Source of the DNA: Calditrichota bacterium
Lineage (GTDB): Bacteria; Electryoneota; RPQS01
DNA: 64,000 nucleotides
Reading direction: 5' to 3'
NCBI GenBank assembly: GCA_020637445.1
Contig: JACJVZ010000002.1
Span: 310,001-374,000 of the forward strand
Shown here: piece by piece, positions 26,633-35,532 of the stretch
Layout of the letters: each line of letters starts with the position of its first letter
How positions within the stretch are numbered: position 1 is the stretch's first letter
Made by a program: the position numbers and the translations under genes
Notes under the pieces: model-generated
The model's input: the letters and a program-made list of their open reading frames with translations, nothing else
What the model was told of the DNA's origin: nothing
The model's database searches: none

Positions 26633-28482
26633 GGTCTAATTATCCTTTTAATTTCAAGAATACACGGGCCAAGGTAAGAGTATACCGACGGTTCGAATGC
26701 AAATGTATTTGTATCAGTAATTCCGATAATATAGTATCCGCCGGTGTCGGGAGGATATTCGCGAACTTCGAAGGCAGAATCAGAAGGGCTCGCATTCCAA
26801 AACAGTCGAAGTGAATCTCCGTCCACCGTGACCGCGAGATCGCTCACATAACCTTCGGTGATGCTTAGTGCCGGAGAGAGCGGCGTGACGTTGCCCGCCA
26901 TGTCTTTCGCGCGAATCGCGAAATGATATCGCCAGACGGGAGCGGGTAAGTCTTCCAGCGTTCGGCTCGACAGAAACATGTTGCCCAAGCCTTGAAACCC
27001 ATTGGTCGAACGCGACACATGTGGGGAAGAGAGCGAAACGTTGAGCGTATCATAATAGATTTCATAGGTGTTGAAATGCCGGTCGAGCGCGTTCGGCTCC
27101 CATTGAACTTCTACCGTTCCATTGCCGAAATCATACACCTTGTTCATCATGCACGTCACCGGCGGCGTCGTGTCAGGAACTTCCCGCCAAGCCAGCATTG
27201 AATCGATTGCGCTTATGAAAGGAGCATAGAACTCGAGTGCGTTGATGTACGTGCCCCAATGTGTCGGCGGTGCGTCCGGCAGCCAGCGAACCCAATCGAG
27301 CGGACGCCAAAGCTCGTCGGGATATTCGTCCAACTCAATATGAATGAAGTTTTCCGTATCGTAGCTGACGCTCTGGCCGTCATGGCAATAATCGGCCTCT
27401 ACGTTGCCCGGCGCGCCCGGTAGATCATTGACATTGCGAATGGTGATTGTAGTGTCTTCTCCGTAGTAAGTGTACGGTTGTGCCCCCCACAAACCAATGT
27501 AGTTGTCGATGACACTCCATACATTCTGGTCGCTGGCAAGCCCCGTCACTGGATAAACGGGGAACGCGTGAAACAAGTCACGGTGGTAGGCGAGATCGCG
27601 CACCGGAGGATTCGGATAGGCATCGTCGGCAAAGCATGAAACCTGAATGTCCGGAAGCTGCAGATGAGATGCATGGTCATAGGAATGGAGCTGAATGATG
27701 ACAAACGGATTAACCGGCGGGGCATTCCATGCGTCCGTTACGACTTTCGAAAGAACAGCAAACGGATGACGAGCGTTGCGAGACGGATCGGACAATGTCC
27801 GGGCATTGTTGTACTCGTGCTGCGTGCTGTCCCACATCACTTCGCGGCCCGCTCCGGCAATCTCCAAGATTTCCATGCCGACTTCTTGAAACATCTGAAT
27901 TCCGACCGGAATGGACATAAAGTCGTCTTCGGGGTGCGGCAACTGCAGAGCCGTTTTTGAATAACGTGGCTGGTCGCTGAATACAAACACGCCCCAGCCT
28001 TTTGTGAATCCGCCGATCACGTCATTTTCCGGAAGCGTGTCGCCATTGACGTCCACGAAACTTGAGTCAAGGCGCTCCCGAATGATATAGTACGTGCGTT
28101 GTGTCTCCGGCTCGGAAAACTGCACCAGCTCGTAGTTCCAGCGGTTGTCGTTCGCGGTCAAAACAGAGTCGACAATGTTCCATTGTCCGTTTATGGCCGC
28201 GCCAAACACAATCGTCCAGTTTGCGAGCGTCGCGTCGCCTTCTGGATTCTCAGGTATGTATTCGAAACCACCGAACCCGTCCGTCTGCGGGTCAAGCGTT
28301 TCGGGACCGTAGTCGTTGTAGCCCGGCCGTACGATTCTTTCCGAGACGTGCGCTTGCCAATTGTCATACGCGCAGTTCGAGCAGGTATCCATCAGGAATC
28401 CGGTCAATGATCCGAATTCCTCAACGTAAGCGAAAGCGGATATGGGTATCAATAGCGATAAAATTAACAAACGGCGAAACAT
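26629..28482 (-). CDS. secreted protein of unknown function, tandem paralogue 1
   Basis: A 617-residue relative of the next gene with a signal peptide (MFRRLLILSLLIPISAFA) and the same series of motifs: DTCSNCAYDNW, NDYGP, NDVIGGFTKGWGVFVF, AGAGREVMWDS, RHPFAVL, IIQLHSYD, DTENFIHIELDEYPD and a fibronectin III-like segment (VQWEPNALDRHFNTYEIYY). The ATG at 28482 is preceded by GGAGA and follows the mfd stop by 12 bases. The duplication predates substantial divergence, since many positions differ outside the motifs. The function is unknown. Confidence 0.82.
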   Translation of the reverse strand: MFRRLLILSLLIPISAFAYVEEFGSLTGFLMDTCSNCAYDNWQAHVSERIVRPGYNDYGPETLDPQTDGFGGFEYIPENPEGDATLANWTIVFGAAINGQWNIVDSVLTANDNRWNYELVQFSEPETQRTYYIIRERLDSSFVDVNGDTLPENDVIGGFTKGWGVFVFSDQPRYSKTALQLPHPEDDFMSIPVGIQMFQEVGMEILEIAGAGREVMWDSTQHEYNNARTLSDPSRNARHPFAVLSKVVTDAWNAPPVNPFVIIQLHSYDHASHLQLPDIQVSCFADDAYPNPPVRDLAYHRDLFHAFPVYPVTGLASDQNVWSVIDNYIGLWGAQPYTYYGEDTTITIRNVNDLPGAPGNVEADYCHDGQSVSYDTENFIHIELDEYPDELWRPLDWVRWLPDAPPTHWGTYINALEFYAPFISAIDSMLAWREVPDTTPPVTCMMNKVYDFGNGTVEVQWEPNALDRHFNTYEIYYDTLNVSLSSPHVSRSTNGFQGLGNMFLSSRTLEDLPAPVWRYHFAIRAKDMAGNVTPLSPALSITEGYVSDLAVTVDGDSLRLFWNASPSDSAFEVREYPPDTGGYYIIGITDTNTFAFEPSVYSYLGPCILEIKRIIRP

Positions 28483-28494
28483 TGCGTTCTCCAA

Positions 28495-31400
28495 CTATAC
28501 GGCTTCAGTAAGTTCTCCGGCGACTGCGGCAAGGTAGTCTTCGGAATAGGACAATTTGTCTTCCCATTTTGTGACATCTTTCAGGCTCAGCCTGACGACG
28601 ACTCCCTTCGTCGCGTCGAATTCGATCGGATAGCTGCCGCTGCGCGATACGAGCGAAAGCATTTTGTCGCGGCCGATGTGGTCAGCGGCAAATCCGAGTT
28701 CGAGTCTGTCATTTAATACGTTTACTTCGTCAGCGCCGAGTTTTTCGGCGAGAATTCTCACACGCACCATATCAAAGAGGTTGCGTGCCGCTTCGGGAAA
28801 TTTGCCAAAACGATCTTCGACTTCCCGCGAGATTTCTTCAACTTTTGCAAGCTCTTTTGCGCGGGACAGCTCGCGGTATATGTTCAAACGCAATCCGCTT
28901 TCGGACAGATATGTCTCGGGCAAAAACGCGTCTGTGTCGATTTTGAGTTTGACTTCGCGCTTTTCTTCCATTTCCTGCGGCGAGTCAATTTGCACTTCGC
29001 GTACCGCTTCTTCGATCAGTTGCTGGTACATTTCGAAGCCGATGGAATTGATGTAGCCGGACTGTTCCCGTCCCAGGAGATTTCCTGCGCCACGAATTTC
29101 CAAATCGCGCATGGCGACTTGGAAGCCCGCGCCGAGCGAAGAGAAATTCGTCAGAGCGGCGAGACGGCTGCGCGCGATGCGCGACATTTCGAAATGCGGT
29201 GGAACAACTAAATACGCGTAAGCCTTGCGCGAGCTTCTGCCGATGCGGCCGCGTAATTGATGCAACTGCGCAACTCCCAAACGATCCGCCCGGTTGATGA
29301 TCATCGTGTTCACATTCGGCATGTCGAGACCCGATTCAATGATCATCGTCGAAATCAGAACGTCGAGATTCTGCTCCGAAAAATCAAGCATCACCTGTTC
29401 GAGTTCGTGCTCGTTCATTTGACCGTGCGCGACGCCGATGCGGATCTTTGGCATCAGACGGTGCAGCATCTCGGAGACTTGCTGAATACTCTGAATGCGG
29501 TTGTGCACGAAGAACACTTGGCCGCCGCGCTGCAATTCGTGCTGCACGGCTTCCTTGATGACTTTTTCGGAAAATGGAACGACGTCGGTTTCTATTGGCT
29601 GACGTCCCGGCGGCGGAGTCGTGATCTGCGACAGATCGCGTGCACCCATCAACGCCATGTGAAGCGTGCGCGGAATCGGAGTGGCACTCATCGCCAGTAC
29701 ATCAACGTTTGCGCGCAGCGAACGAATCTTTTCCTTTTGCACAACGCCGAAGCGGTGCTCTTCGTCGATTATCAGTAGACCGAGCTCGTCGAACTGCACG
29801 TCTTTCGAAAGCAATCTGTGTGTGCCGATGATGACGTCGACTTCGCCTGCGACGAGTTTCTTGATCGTTTCCTTTTGTTCACGCGTGGATTGAAAACGCG
29901 AAATGACGCGCACTTCGACGGGCCAGTTCTTGAAGCGCTCGCGAAATGTGCGGTAGTGCTGCTGTGCGAGAATGGTCGTCGGCACTAGCACTGCGACTTG
30001 TTTTCCGTCGGTCACCGCTTTGAAGGCCGCGCGCATCGCGACTTCGGTTTTGCCGTAACCGACGTCACCGCAAATCAGGCGGTCCATCGGCACAGCGCTT
30101 TCCATGTCTTGCTTGACGGCTTCGCTGGCAGTCAACTGATCGGGCGTGTCCTCATAGGGGAAACTTGCTTCCATTTCGCGCTGCCACGGCGTATCCGGCG
30201 AATAGATGACGCCGCGCTCTGCTTTGCGGCGCGCATAAAGTTTAATCAAATCTTCCGCAATCGAAACGAGCGACTCTTTGGTCTTGCGTTTGATTTCGCG
30301 CCACTCTTTGCCGCCGATTTTTGAAAGCGGAGGTTGGAACCCGTCTTTGGCGGAATACTTTTGAACTTGTGCGAGGTTTTCGAGCTTGACAAAGAGATTG
30401 ATGCCGTCGCGGTATTCAATTTTCAAGACTTCGCGCTGCACGCCGCCGACGGTAATTTTGGTCAGGCCGCAATATCTGCCGATGCCATGCTCGACGTGCA
30501 CAACGAAGTCGCCGACTTTCAGCGCGTCGATGTCGTGCAGCGGCACGGCGTTCTTGAATTTCATGAACGCGCGTTTGCGGCGCTTGCGCCCGAAGATGTC
30601 GTGATCGACTAAGACGACAAGCTGCGCTGGTTCCAACATGAAACCGTGGCGCAATCCGCCTTCGCGCGAACTGAACGCGTTTTCTGGCACCCCGCGCTCA
30701 GTCAGAACTTGTCCTAATCTATCGGCCGCGAGTTGGTTGTCACAGAGCAGAATTGTTTCGAGATTGCGGCCGTGGTATTCCTTTACTCTATCTGCAAGCA
30801 GCGGCAAGTTCGAGGCGAAACGTTCTTGCGGAGCGCCGCCGAAGTCAAGCGTGTGCGAGGTGGGATGCGGCGCACTGTGCAAAAAGAGTTGCGAGCACTT
30901 TTGCGCGGCGGTGTAGATGAGTTCGGGCTCCATCCACTTACCGGGATCGCGCAGCACGCGCATCTGCTCGGGAATCGAAACGGGAATATCTTCGTCTTCT
31001 TCGTAGACGATGTCGTGCAGCTCTTCGCGCAGATGCTCTTCTTCGTCGGCCTCTTCGGTGTCGTCGCCGTTTTGGGATTTCAGATCGCGCAGGCGCAGCC
31101 CCGGTTTCGCTGTGCGTTCTTCGAAACGTTCCTTAACCGCTTGATATGCCGGACGACCTTCCGACCAGATGATGATCGTGTCTTCTGGAAGATATTGCAG
31201 CAGATGCGAATTGCCGACGCCGGGAGTTTCGGCAGCCATGATCGTGACTTCGTCGACTTTGCCAGTCGAGCGCTGCGTTTGCGGATCGAAGCTGCGCAAG
31301 TCATCAATGTCGTCGCCGAAATATTCGACACGCACGGCGTGCGATCCGCCGTAAGGATAGATATCGAGCACGGCGCCGCGGACGGCGTATTGTCCGACGC

Positions 31401-31899
31401 CTTCGACAAGCGCTTCGCGCGTGTAACCGGATTCGTGTAAAAACTGAATCAGCGAATCGCGCGGAAGAATTTCACCTTTGGCAAGCGTGTAGGTGTTGCG
31501 CGAGACGTCGTTCAAGTCCGGCAGCGGATCGAGCAGAGCGGACGCGGGCGCGACAACCAGCGGCTGCTTCGCACGCGAAAGTGTCATCATCACTTCGGCG
31601 CGCTCGGAAAGCTCAATCGGGTTCAGTTCGCGATGATAGTCCGGCAATCCCGGAAACAGACTTGTGACATTTTCGCCGAGCAGAATTGTCAAATCATCGG
31701 CGAACTCTTCGGCGTCTTCCAAAGTCTCGGCAACCAGCAACAGCGGCCGCTTCGATTTCTCGAAGACATAACTCGCAATCAAAACCGGCAACGCACCCGG
31801 CACATTCTTGACCAACACGCCATGCCGCGCATCGTTCAGCGCGGCGAGTGTATCCGAAAATCCGTTATAGGAATATATGCGTTTCTTAAGGGGGTCCAT
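28495..31899 (-). CDS. mfd: transcription-repair coupling factor Mfd
   Basis: At 1134 residues this is a full-length Mfd. It has the UvrB-like N-terminal module (about 1-300), a CarD-like RNA-polymerase-interaction domain (VGDFVVHVEHGIGRYCGL, near 463), Walker A in GDVGYGKTEVAM (near 613), DEEH box (IIDEEHRFG, near 712), the SATPIPRTLHMA motif, and the C-terminal TRCF domain. Mfd removes stalled RNA polymerase at lesions and recruits UvrA. The ATG at 31899 is preferred to a TTG two codons upstream; no good ribosome-binding site is visible. It is the first gene of a seven-gene block. Confidence 0.97.
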   Translation of the reverse strand: MDPLKKRIYSYNGFSDTLAALNDARHGVLVKNVPGALPVLIASYVFEKSKRPLLLVAETLEDAEEFADDLTILLGENVTSLFPGLPDYHRELNPIELSERAEVMMTLSRAKQPLVVAPASALLDPLPDLNDVSRNTYTLAKGEILPRDSLIQFLHESGYTREALVEGVGQYAVRGAVLDIYPYGGSHAVRVEYFGDDIDDLRSFDPQTQRSTGKVDEVTIMAAETPGVGNSHLLQYLPEDTIIIWSEGRPAYQAVKERFEERTAKPGLRLRDLKSQNGDDTEEADEEEHLREELHDIVYEEDEDIPVSIPEQMRVLRDPGKWMEPELIYTAAQKCSQLFLHSAPHPTSHTLDFGGAPQERFASNLPLLADRVKEYHGRNLETILLCDNQLAADRLGQVLTERGVPENAFSSREGGLRHGFMLEPAQLVVLVDHDIFGRKRRKRAFMKFKNAVPLHDIDALKVGDFVVHVEHGIGRYCGLTKITVGGVQREVLKIEYRDGINLFVKLENLAQVQKYSAKDGFQPPLSKIGGKEWREIKRKTKESLVSIAEDLIKLYARRKAERGVIYSPDTPWQREMEASFPYEDTPDQLTASEAVKQDMESAVPMDRLICGDVGYGKTEVAMRAAFKAVTDGKQVAVLVPTTILAQQHYRTFRERFKNWPVEVRVISRFQSTREQKETIKKLVAGEVDVIIGTHRLLSKDVQFDELGLLIIDEEHRFGVVQKEKIRSLRANVDVLAMSATPIPRTLHMALMGARDLSQITTPPPGRQPIETDVVPFSEKVIKEAVQHELQRGGQVFFVHNRIQSIQQVSEMLHRLMPKIRIGVAHGQMNEHELEQVMLDFSEQNLDVLISTMIIESGLDMPNVNTMIINRADRLGVAQLHQLRGRIGRSSRKAYAYLVVPPHFEMSRIARSRLAALTNFSSLGAGFQVAMRDLEIRGAGNLLGREQSGYINSIGFEMYQQLIEEAVREVQIDSPQEMEEKREVKLKIDTDAFLPETYLSESGLRLNIYRELSRAKELAKVEEISREVEDRFGKFPEAARNLFDMVRVRILAEKLGADEVNVLNDRLELGFAADHIGRDKMLSLVSRSGSYPIEFDATKGVVVRLSLKDVTKWEDKLSYSEDYLAAVAGELTEAV

Positions 31900-32104
31900 C
31901 TGCAACTACAGTGTAACTATCCGTTCTGGTTCTTCCTTCGAGACAATCGCATCGTATAGATATTCAACTTGCCACATGAGTCATGTTGTAAATGGTGTTC
32001 TTGCGCGAGATTGTGCATATGTCGCGTACGTTGTTCTTGCAACTCTTCTTGTTTGTTTCGGGATCAATCGTAACAAGAACAAACGGCATCGGTTGTACTC
32101 GAAT

Positions 32105-32308
32105 AGATCCTTACAAAGGATGACGGAAGGCAGATTCCCGCGCGGCGACTTGTTTGCTTAGCACTTTCAATTCTCGGGTTAGCTGCGAGATCCTTCAGCC
32201 GCGGCGGCTTCAGGATGACAAAGCTCTTGGAGTCTTGGTGAGCGGAGCAGGTGAAGACGCCTGCCGCCGCGATGCACGTACTGCGGGCGGAACGCCTTCC
32301 GCCCCTAC
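32105..32308. repeat. composite repeat cluster (ATCC-type, GCAGGTGAAGAC hairpin copy 2, REP copy 3)
   Basis: Between mfd and the VOC gene: AGATCC..AGGATGAC at 32105-32125; AGATCCTTCAGCCGC then GGCTTCAGGATGACA at 32188-32220; the GCAGGTGAAGACGCCTGC hairpin at 32247-32270; and a REP at 32283-32308 whose GTAGGGG end supplies the VOC gene's TAG stop. The remaining 31900-32100 is AT-rich leader for mfd without a visible gene. Confidence 0.8.
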
Positions 32309-32706
32309 AATTCTTCTGCTAACGCCAAAACGACCTCGACCTTGATTCGGTCGGGGTCTTCGAAGAAGACGGCGTAGGTTTCGGGGCCGCCGGCGTGGGG
32401 ATGGCGGTCCTCATATAATATAGTCACACCACGGGCGCGGAGCTTGGCCGTTAGGTCATCAACGTGTGATTTTGTTCTCGCATGGAAGGCTAAGTGGTTG
32501 AGCCCGGTCCGGCAGCGATTATAGCCCGTAGATAGATGTTTTTTCGGCGTTTGTACGAAGACGATGTACGTTCCGCCCTCTCGAAAGCTCACTCCCTCGG
32601 GCCAGTCTTGATAGATCTCGTAGCCCAATTCCTCGCAGAGCAGCCATTGCCAGAATCGGCGCGACTTTTCCAAATCGGAGACGTAGATTTCGACGTGGGA
32701 GAGCAT
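32305..32706 (-). CDS. VOC/glyoxalase-fold protein
   Basis: The 133-residue protein has the vicinal-oxygen-chelate pattern: HVEIYVSDLEKSRRFWQWLL at the N-terminus, GLNHLAFHA in the middle, and a C-terminal ETYAVFFEDPDRIKVEVV with the metal-binding Glu. It may be a glyoxalase, a dioxygenase or a resistance protein of this superfamily. The ATG at 32706 is chosen over an upstream one that lies in TATGAAATATGAA low-complexity repeats. Its stop codon lies within the REP copy 3. Confidence 0.88.
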   Translation of the reverse strand: MLSHVEIYVSDLEKSRRFWQWLLCEELGYEIYQDWPEGVSFREGGTYIVFVQTPKKHLSTGYNRCRTGLNHLAFHARTKSHVDDLTAKLRARGVTILYEDRHPHAGGPETYAVFFEDPDRIKVEVVLALAEEL

Positions 32707-32707
32707 C

Positions 32708-32748
32708 AGAAAATATGAAATATGAAGTATGAAATATGAAAGCAGGGG
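32708..32748. repeat. ATATGAA low-complexity repeat
   Basis: Imperfect repeats of AAATATGAAATATGAAGTATG fill the gap upstream of the VOC gene. Similar runs lie near 56033-56057 upstream of the HAD gene. Confidence 0.55.
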
Positions 32749-32785
32749 CCCATAGCTCACCCCTTATCCATCATCATTCCATCCT

Positions 32786-33424
32786 TCATCCCTTTTCCTT
32801 TGTCCTTTTCTTCAGTGGGTGCGTCACCCATTTGCCGACATCGCCGATCATTTTTTCTCCCCACACAACACTCGGATCCCGTTGGCGCAAACCCACCTGC
32901 TTGACATCTTCTACGGTCAGGAAGGCTTCGTGATCAATCTCGTGAATTTGCCGCAGCAGTTTCGGCACGTTACGCCGCTTCTCGGCAACAAACAAAATGT
33001 CCATCTCCCCTGCGACGGTGCGGCCGTCCATTTCCACAACGGCATAGTTCAATTTCCAAAGCTCATCGGCGAGGTTTGCTTCGCGCTTCGAGATCACGCG
33101 CACCATTTGATGTCCGATTGCCAACCTCGATTCGATCCACATTCCTACAAAATTCCCCGCCGCGAAGCCCACTGCATATACAACACCCAAATACCAATCG
33201 TCCAAATTGCGAATCACCTGTGCAATGACATTGATCCAAATGAACACTTCCATGAATCCAAATAATGCGGCCAGCACTTTGAATCCACGGAAAATGGAGA
33301 TTGTACGCAGCGTCGCAAAACTCTGGTCGGCGATACGCGCAACGAAAATACCTAACGCGAGCAGCCATACTTGTCCTTGACCGACCCGCGTGATCCAATC
33401 AACTAAGTCTGTGACGAAATTCAC
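32786..33424 (-). CDS. DUF5698/DUF2179 (UPF0316-like) membrane protein
   Basis: The 212-residue protein has three hydrophobic segments in the first 110 residues (GQVWLLALGIFVARIAD, LAALFGFMEVFIWINVIAQVI, YLGVVYAVGFAAGNFVGM) followed by a soluble DUF2179-type domain (MVRVISKREANLADELWKL...). The family role is unknown. The GTG at 33424 overlaps the upstream TGA (GTGA) and follows GGAAAG, so I prefer it over an ATG ten codons earlier. The Lys-rich C-terminus (KKRTKEKG) is made from low-complexity sequence. Confidence 0.85.
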   Translation of the reverse strand: MNFVTDLVDWITRVGQGQVWLLALGIFVARIADQSFATLRTISIFRGFKVLAALFGFMEVFIWINVIAQVIRNLDDWYLGVVYAVGFAAGNFVGMWIESRLAIGHQMVRVISKREANLADELWKLNYAVVEMDGRTVAGEMDILFVAEKRRNVPKLLRQIHEIDHEAFLTVEDVKQVGLRQRDPSVVWGEKMIGDVGKWVTHPLKKRTKEKG

Positions 33425-33903
33425 CGGTTCTTTCCGTTTTGCTGCATTAACCAATCCATACGGGCTTGTCCTTCCTTCATGTAGCGGCCGCGCAAAACTT
33501 TCAGTTTGGTTTCGGCTTGTTCATGGCTGCCGCTGGGCTCAAAACGAGTCCACTCGCGCGGCTTTGTCCAGTAATAGAGAGGGTAGTCTGTCCGGATTTT
33601 TTCATTGATCAAGATGACCAAGGGTTTTGTATAATCATCAAAAGCAGGTTTGACGGACTTCCACATCGTGCCGCTCCACAGCCAGAAACTGTCCACTTTG
33701 TTTAGATCCAAGACAATACCATCGACATTGCGAAGGCTGTCCACGGCATCTTTCAACTCAAGGGGGAAATGGCCCGTGTCGACTTCGGCGACAGAGATTG
33801 TTCCAAAGTCTCCCCCCCACTTCTTATATGTAATGGTTTGCGCGGAAGCGAATGCTGTCCACATCCATACACAACTTATGAACAGAAAGAGCTTTATTTT
33901 CAT
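33421..33903 (-). CDS. secreted protein of unknown function
   Basis: A 160-residue product with a signal peptide (MKIKLFLFISCVWMWTAFASA) followed by a small domain containing DGIVLDLNKVDSFWLWSG and KPLVILINEKIRTDYPLYYW. No family was recognised. The ribosome-binding site AAGGAG lies before its ATG. It overlaps the DUF5698-type membrane gene (GTGA), forming a two-gene unit. Confidence 0.75.
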   Translation of the reverse strand: MKIKLFLFISCVWMWTAFASAQTITYKKWGGDFGTISVAEVDTGHFPLELKDAVDSLRNVDGIVLDLNKVDSFWLWSGTMWKSVKPAFDDYTKPLVILINEKIRTDYPLYYWTKPREWTRFEPSGSHEQAETKLKVLRGRYMKEGQARMDWLMQQNGKNR

Positions 33904-34020
33904 CGTCTTGAGACTCCTTTCACAAACTTGGAGCGAGATTTATCGCTCGATACATACTTGCCGAACTCGTTTCAGACCGGATTTGCACGCAGAATTCCGT
34001 CTCCGCGCACTTCTTTGACT

Positions 34021-34072
34021 TTTTTCACAAATCCACACGACTTATTCACCCAATCACATAGAGAGTGGATAA
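34021..34072. promoter_or_regulatory. cluster of DnaA-box-like sequences
   Basis: In the AT-rich gap 33904-34167, TTTTTCACA (34021-34029) fits the TTWTNCACA consensus, and TTATTCACC (34042-34050) and the reverse strand of AGTGGATAA (34064-34072) each differ by one base. The gap contains no gene. A regulatory DnaA site or an origin element are both possible. Confidence 0.3.
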
Positions 34073-34167
34073 CATCGTTGCTTTTCATGTGATTAAAGAA
34101 AAATTAAGCAAGCATAACTTTGGTTCCGTCTTGCGGAATTGCTTGTTTTTCTCTTCTTTGTCGAGCC

Positions 34168-34734
34168 ATGAACCTATTTATTCTCGACAAAAACCCTGCG
34201 AAGTGTGCGCGCGATCATTGCGACCGCCACATTGTGAAGATGCCGCTTGAAACTGCACAGATGCTCGTCTCGGCTTTCTGGATTTGGAACGGCGTGACTA
34301 CTCTCGCCGAAAAGCGGGCCGCTTCACAAAACAAAAAGTTCTTGAAACGTGTTTTCAAAGACTTTCCGCGCACCAAGCCCGACGGTACTCCCGATCCGTG
34401 GGGGATCGGTTACTATCTTCATCCTTGCACAATTTGGATTCGAACTAACGACCGCAATTTCTTGTGGGCGCTCGAATTGGGCGAGGAACTTTCTAAAGAG
34501 TACTCGCGGCGTTACAATAAAGTTCATGCGGTCGAACCAATCCTCGAGTGGATTCGTACGCAGGATATTCCCGCGCCGAAAGCACGGCGCAAGACGCCGT
34601 TCGTGCAGGCGATGCCGGATGAATGCAAAGTTCCCGGTGATGCCGTTGCCGCGTACCGGAAGTTTTACCACCTATATAAGGCGAAATTCGCGGTCTGGAA
34701 ATATTCAGCGACGCCGGAGTGGTTCAAACCTTAG
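34168..34734 (+). CDS. conserved protein of a phage-associated family, function unknown
   Basis: A 188-residue plus-strand protein that starts MNLFILDKNPAKCARDHCDR and HIVKMPLETAQMLVSA, a signature I associate with a family common in phages and bacteria but without known function. It then has GIGYYLHPCTIWIRTNDRNFLW and ELGEELSKEYSRRYNKVH. The conserved Cys/His/Asp positions suggest an enzyme or nucleic-acid-binding protein, but nothing is proven. The ATG at 34168 is chosen because the family start sits there. Confidence 0.75.
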   Translation: MNLFILDKNPAKCARDHCDRHIVKMPLETAQMLVSAFWIWNGVTTLAEKRAASQNKKFLKRVFKDFPRTKPDGTPDPWGIGYYLHPCTIWIRTNDRNFLWALELGEELSKEYSRRYNKVHAVEPILEWIRTQDIPAPKARRKTPFVQAMPDECKVPGDAVAAYRKFYHLYKAKFAVWKYSATPEWFKP

Positions 34735-34750
34735 CCCCTTCTTAAAACGT

Positions 34751-34826
34751 CGTCATCCTGAACGCAGTGAAGAAACCCTCTGGAAATCAGAGAGGTTCTT
34801 CAGCCGCAGCGGCTTCAGAATGACGA
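34751..34826. repeat. large ATCC-type palindrome
   Basis: GTCATCCTGAACGCAGTGAAG pairs imperfectly with CTTCAGCCGC...CTTCAGAATGAC over about 75 bases, with an inner stem around CCTCTGGAAATCAGAGAGG. It is the longest member of the TCATCC...GGATGAC family and follows the plus-strand gene at 34734. Confidence 0.7.
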
Positions 34827-34843
34827 CACGTCAAAACTCCGAA

Positions 34844-35515
34844 TCATATCTCTAACCACGCGTTATCCCACGTTGTAAACAAGTGCGTGGAAATGCTCGC
34901 TTTGTTCGCGGCGTCTATATTCTTTTGCAGATCGTCAATGAACAGAATTTGCTCGGCGGGGAGCGCGGACTCTTTTACAATTTCCTCGAAAACACCGGGA
35001 TCGGATTTCAGTTTGCCGCGGTCGTAGGAGGTCAGGACTTGATCGACATCGAGCGCCCACGAAAAATTCCGCGACACCCACTGAATATGCAGCGGGTCCG
35101 TATCGGACAACACCCACACCCTGCCCATCAGTTTCAACTGTTCGAGCGCGTCGCGCACGCCGGGGAATTCGTCGAAGATGTCGCACCAGATGTCGCGCAG
35201 CTTCGTCGCGCTGGCTTCGGTTTTGGGCCAATTCAAGAACTCGCGCAGCTCTTCGATGAACTCGTCAGGGGTGCACCGGCCTCTTTCGAAGCTCGATTTG
35301 CTCTCGCCGTGTATGTACCGCTCGCGGATTTCGTCGCGCGATCTCGTGCCGCGTTCGGCCGCGCGCGCGATAAAGCGCTCGAAATCCAGTTTCAGCAGGA
35401 CATTTCCCAAATCTACAAGGTACAGAGTGTCTTCCATCGGGGTATCAAAGGCTCCGTCTTCTTCGAGCGCGGCGAGTGTGGTATAGTCGAGCATTATTTC
35501 TATCTCTTCTGTCAT
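34844..35515 (-). CDS. HAD superfamily hydrolase (YihX-like)
   Basis: The protein has the HAD motif I as YLVDLGNVLLKLDFERF, motif II WVLSDTDP, the lysine of motif III (YDRGKLKSDPGVFEEIV) and motif IV ILFIDDLQKNIDAA. This arrangement fits the HAD-IA/YihX phosphatases, which dephosphorylate small sugar phosphates. The start is uncertain: the first ATG at 35515 lies in a dispersed repeat, and an ATG at 35437 directly before motif I is more family-like. About 197-223 residues. Confidence 0.82.
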   Translation of the reverse strand: MTEEIEIMLDYTTLAALEEDGAFDTPMEDTLYLVDLGNVLLKLDFERFIARAAERGTRSRDEIRERYIHGESKSSFERGRCTPDEFIEELREFLNWPKTEASATKLRDIWCDIFDEFPGVRDALEQLKLMGRVWVLSDTDPLHIQWVSRNFSWALDVDQVLTSYDRGKLKSDPGVFEEIVKESALPAEQILFIDDLQKNIDAANKASISTHLFTTWDNAWLEI

Positions 35516-35532
35516 CCTTTGTGAGGATCTAA
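35511..35532. repeat. ATCC-type dispersed repeat between converging gene ends
   Basis: GTCATCCTTTGTGAGGATCT lies between the HAD start and the barrel-protein end, overlapping the first codons of one and nearly reaching the stop of the other. Confidence 0.65.
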
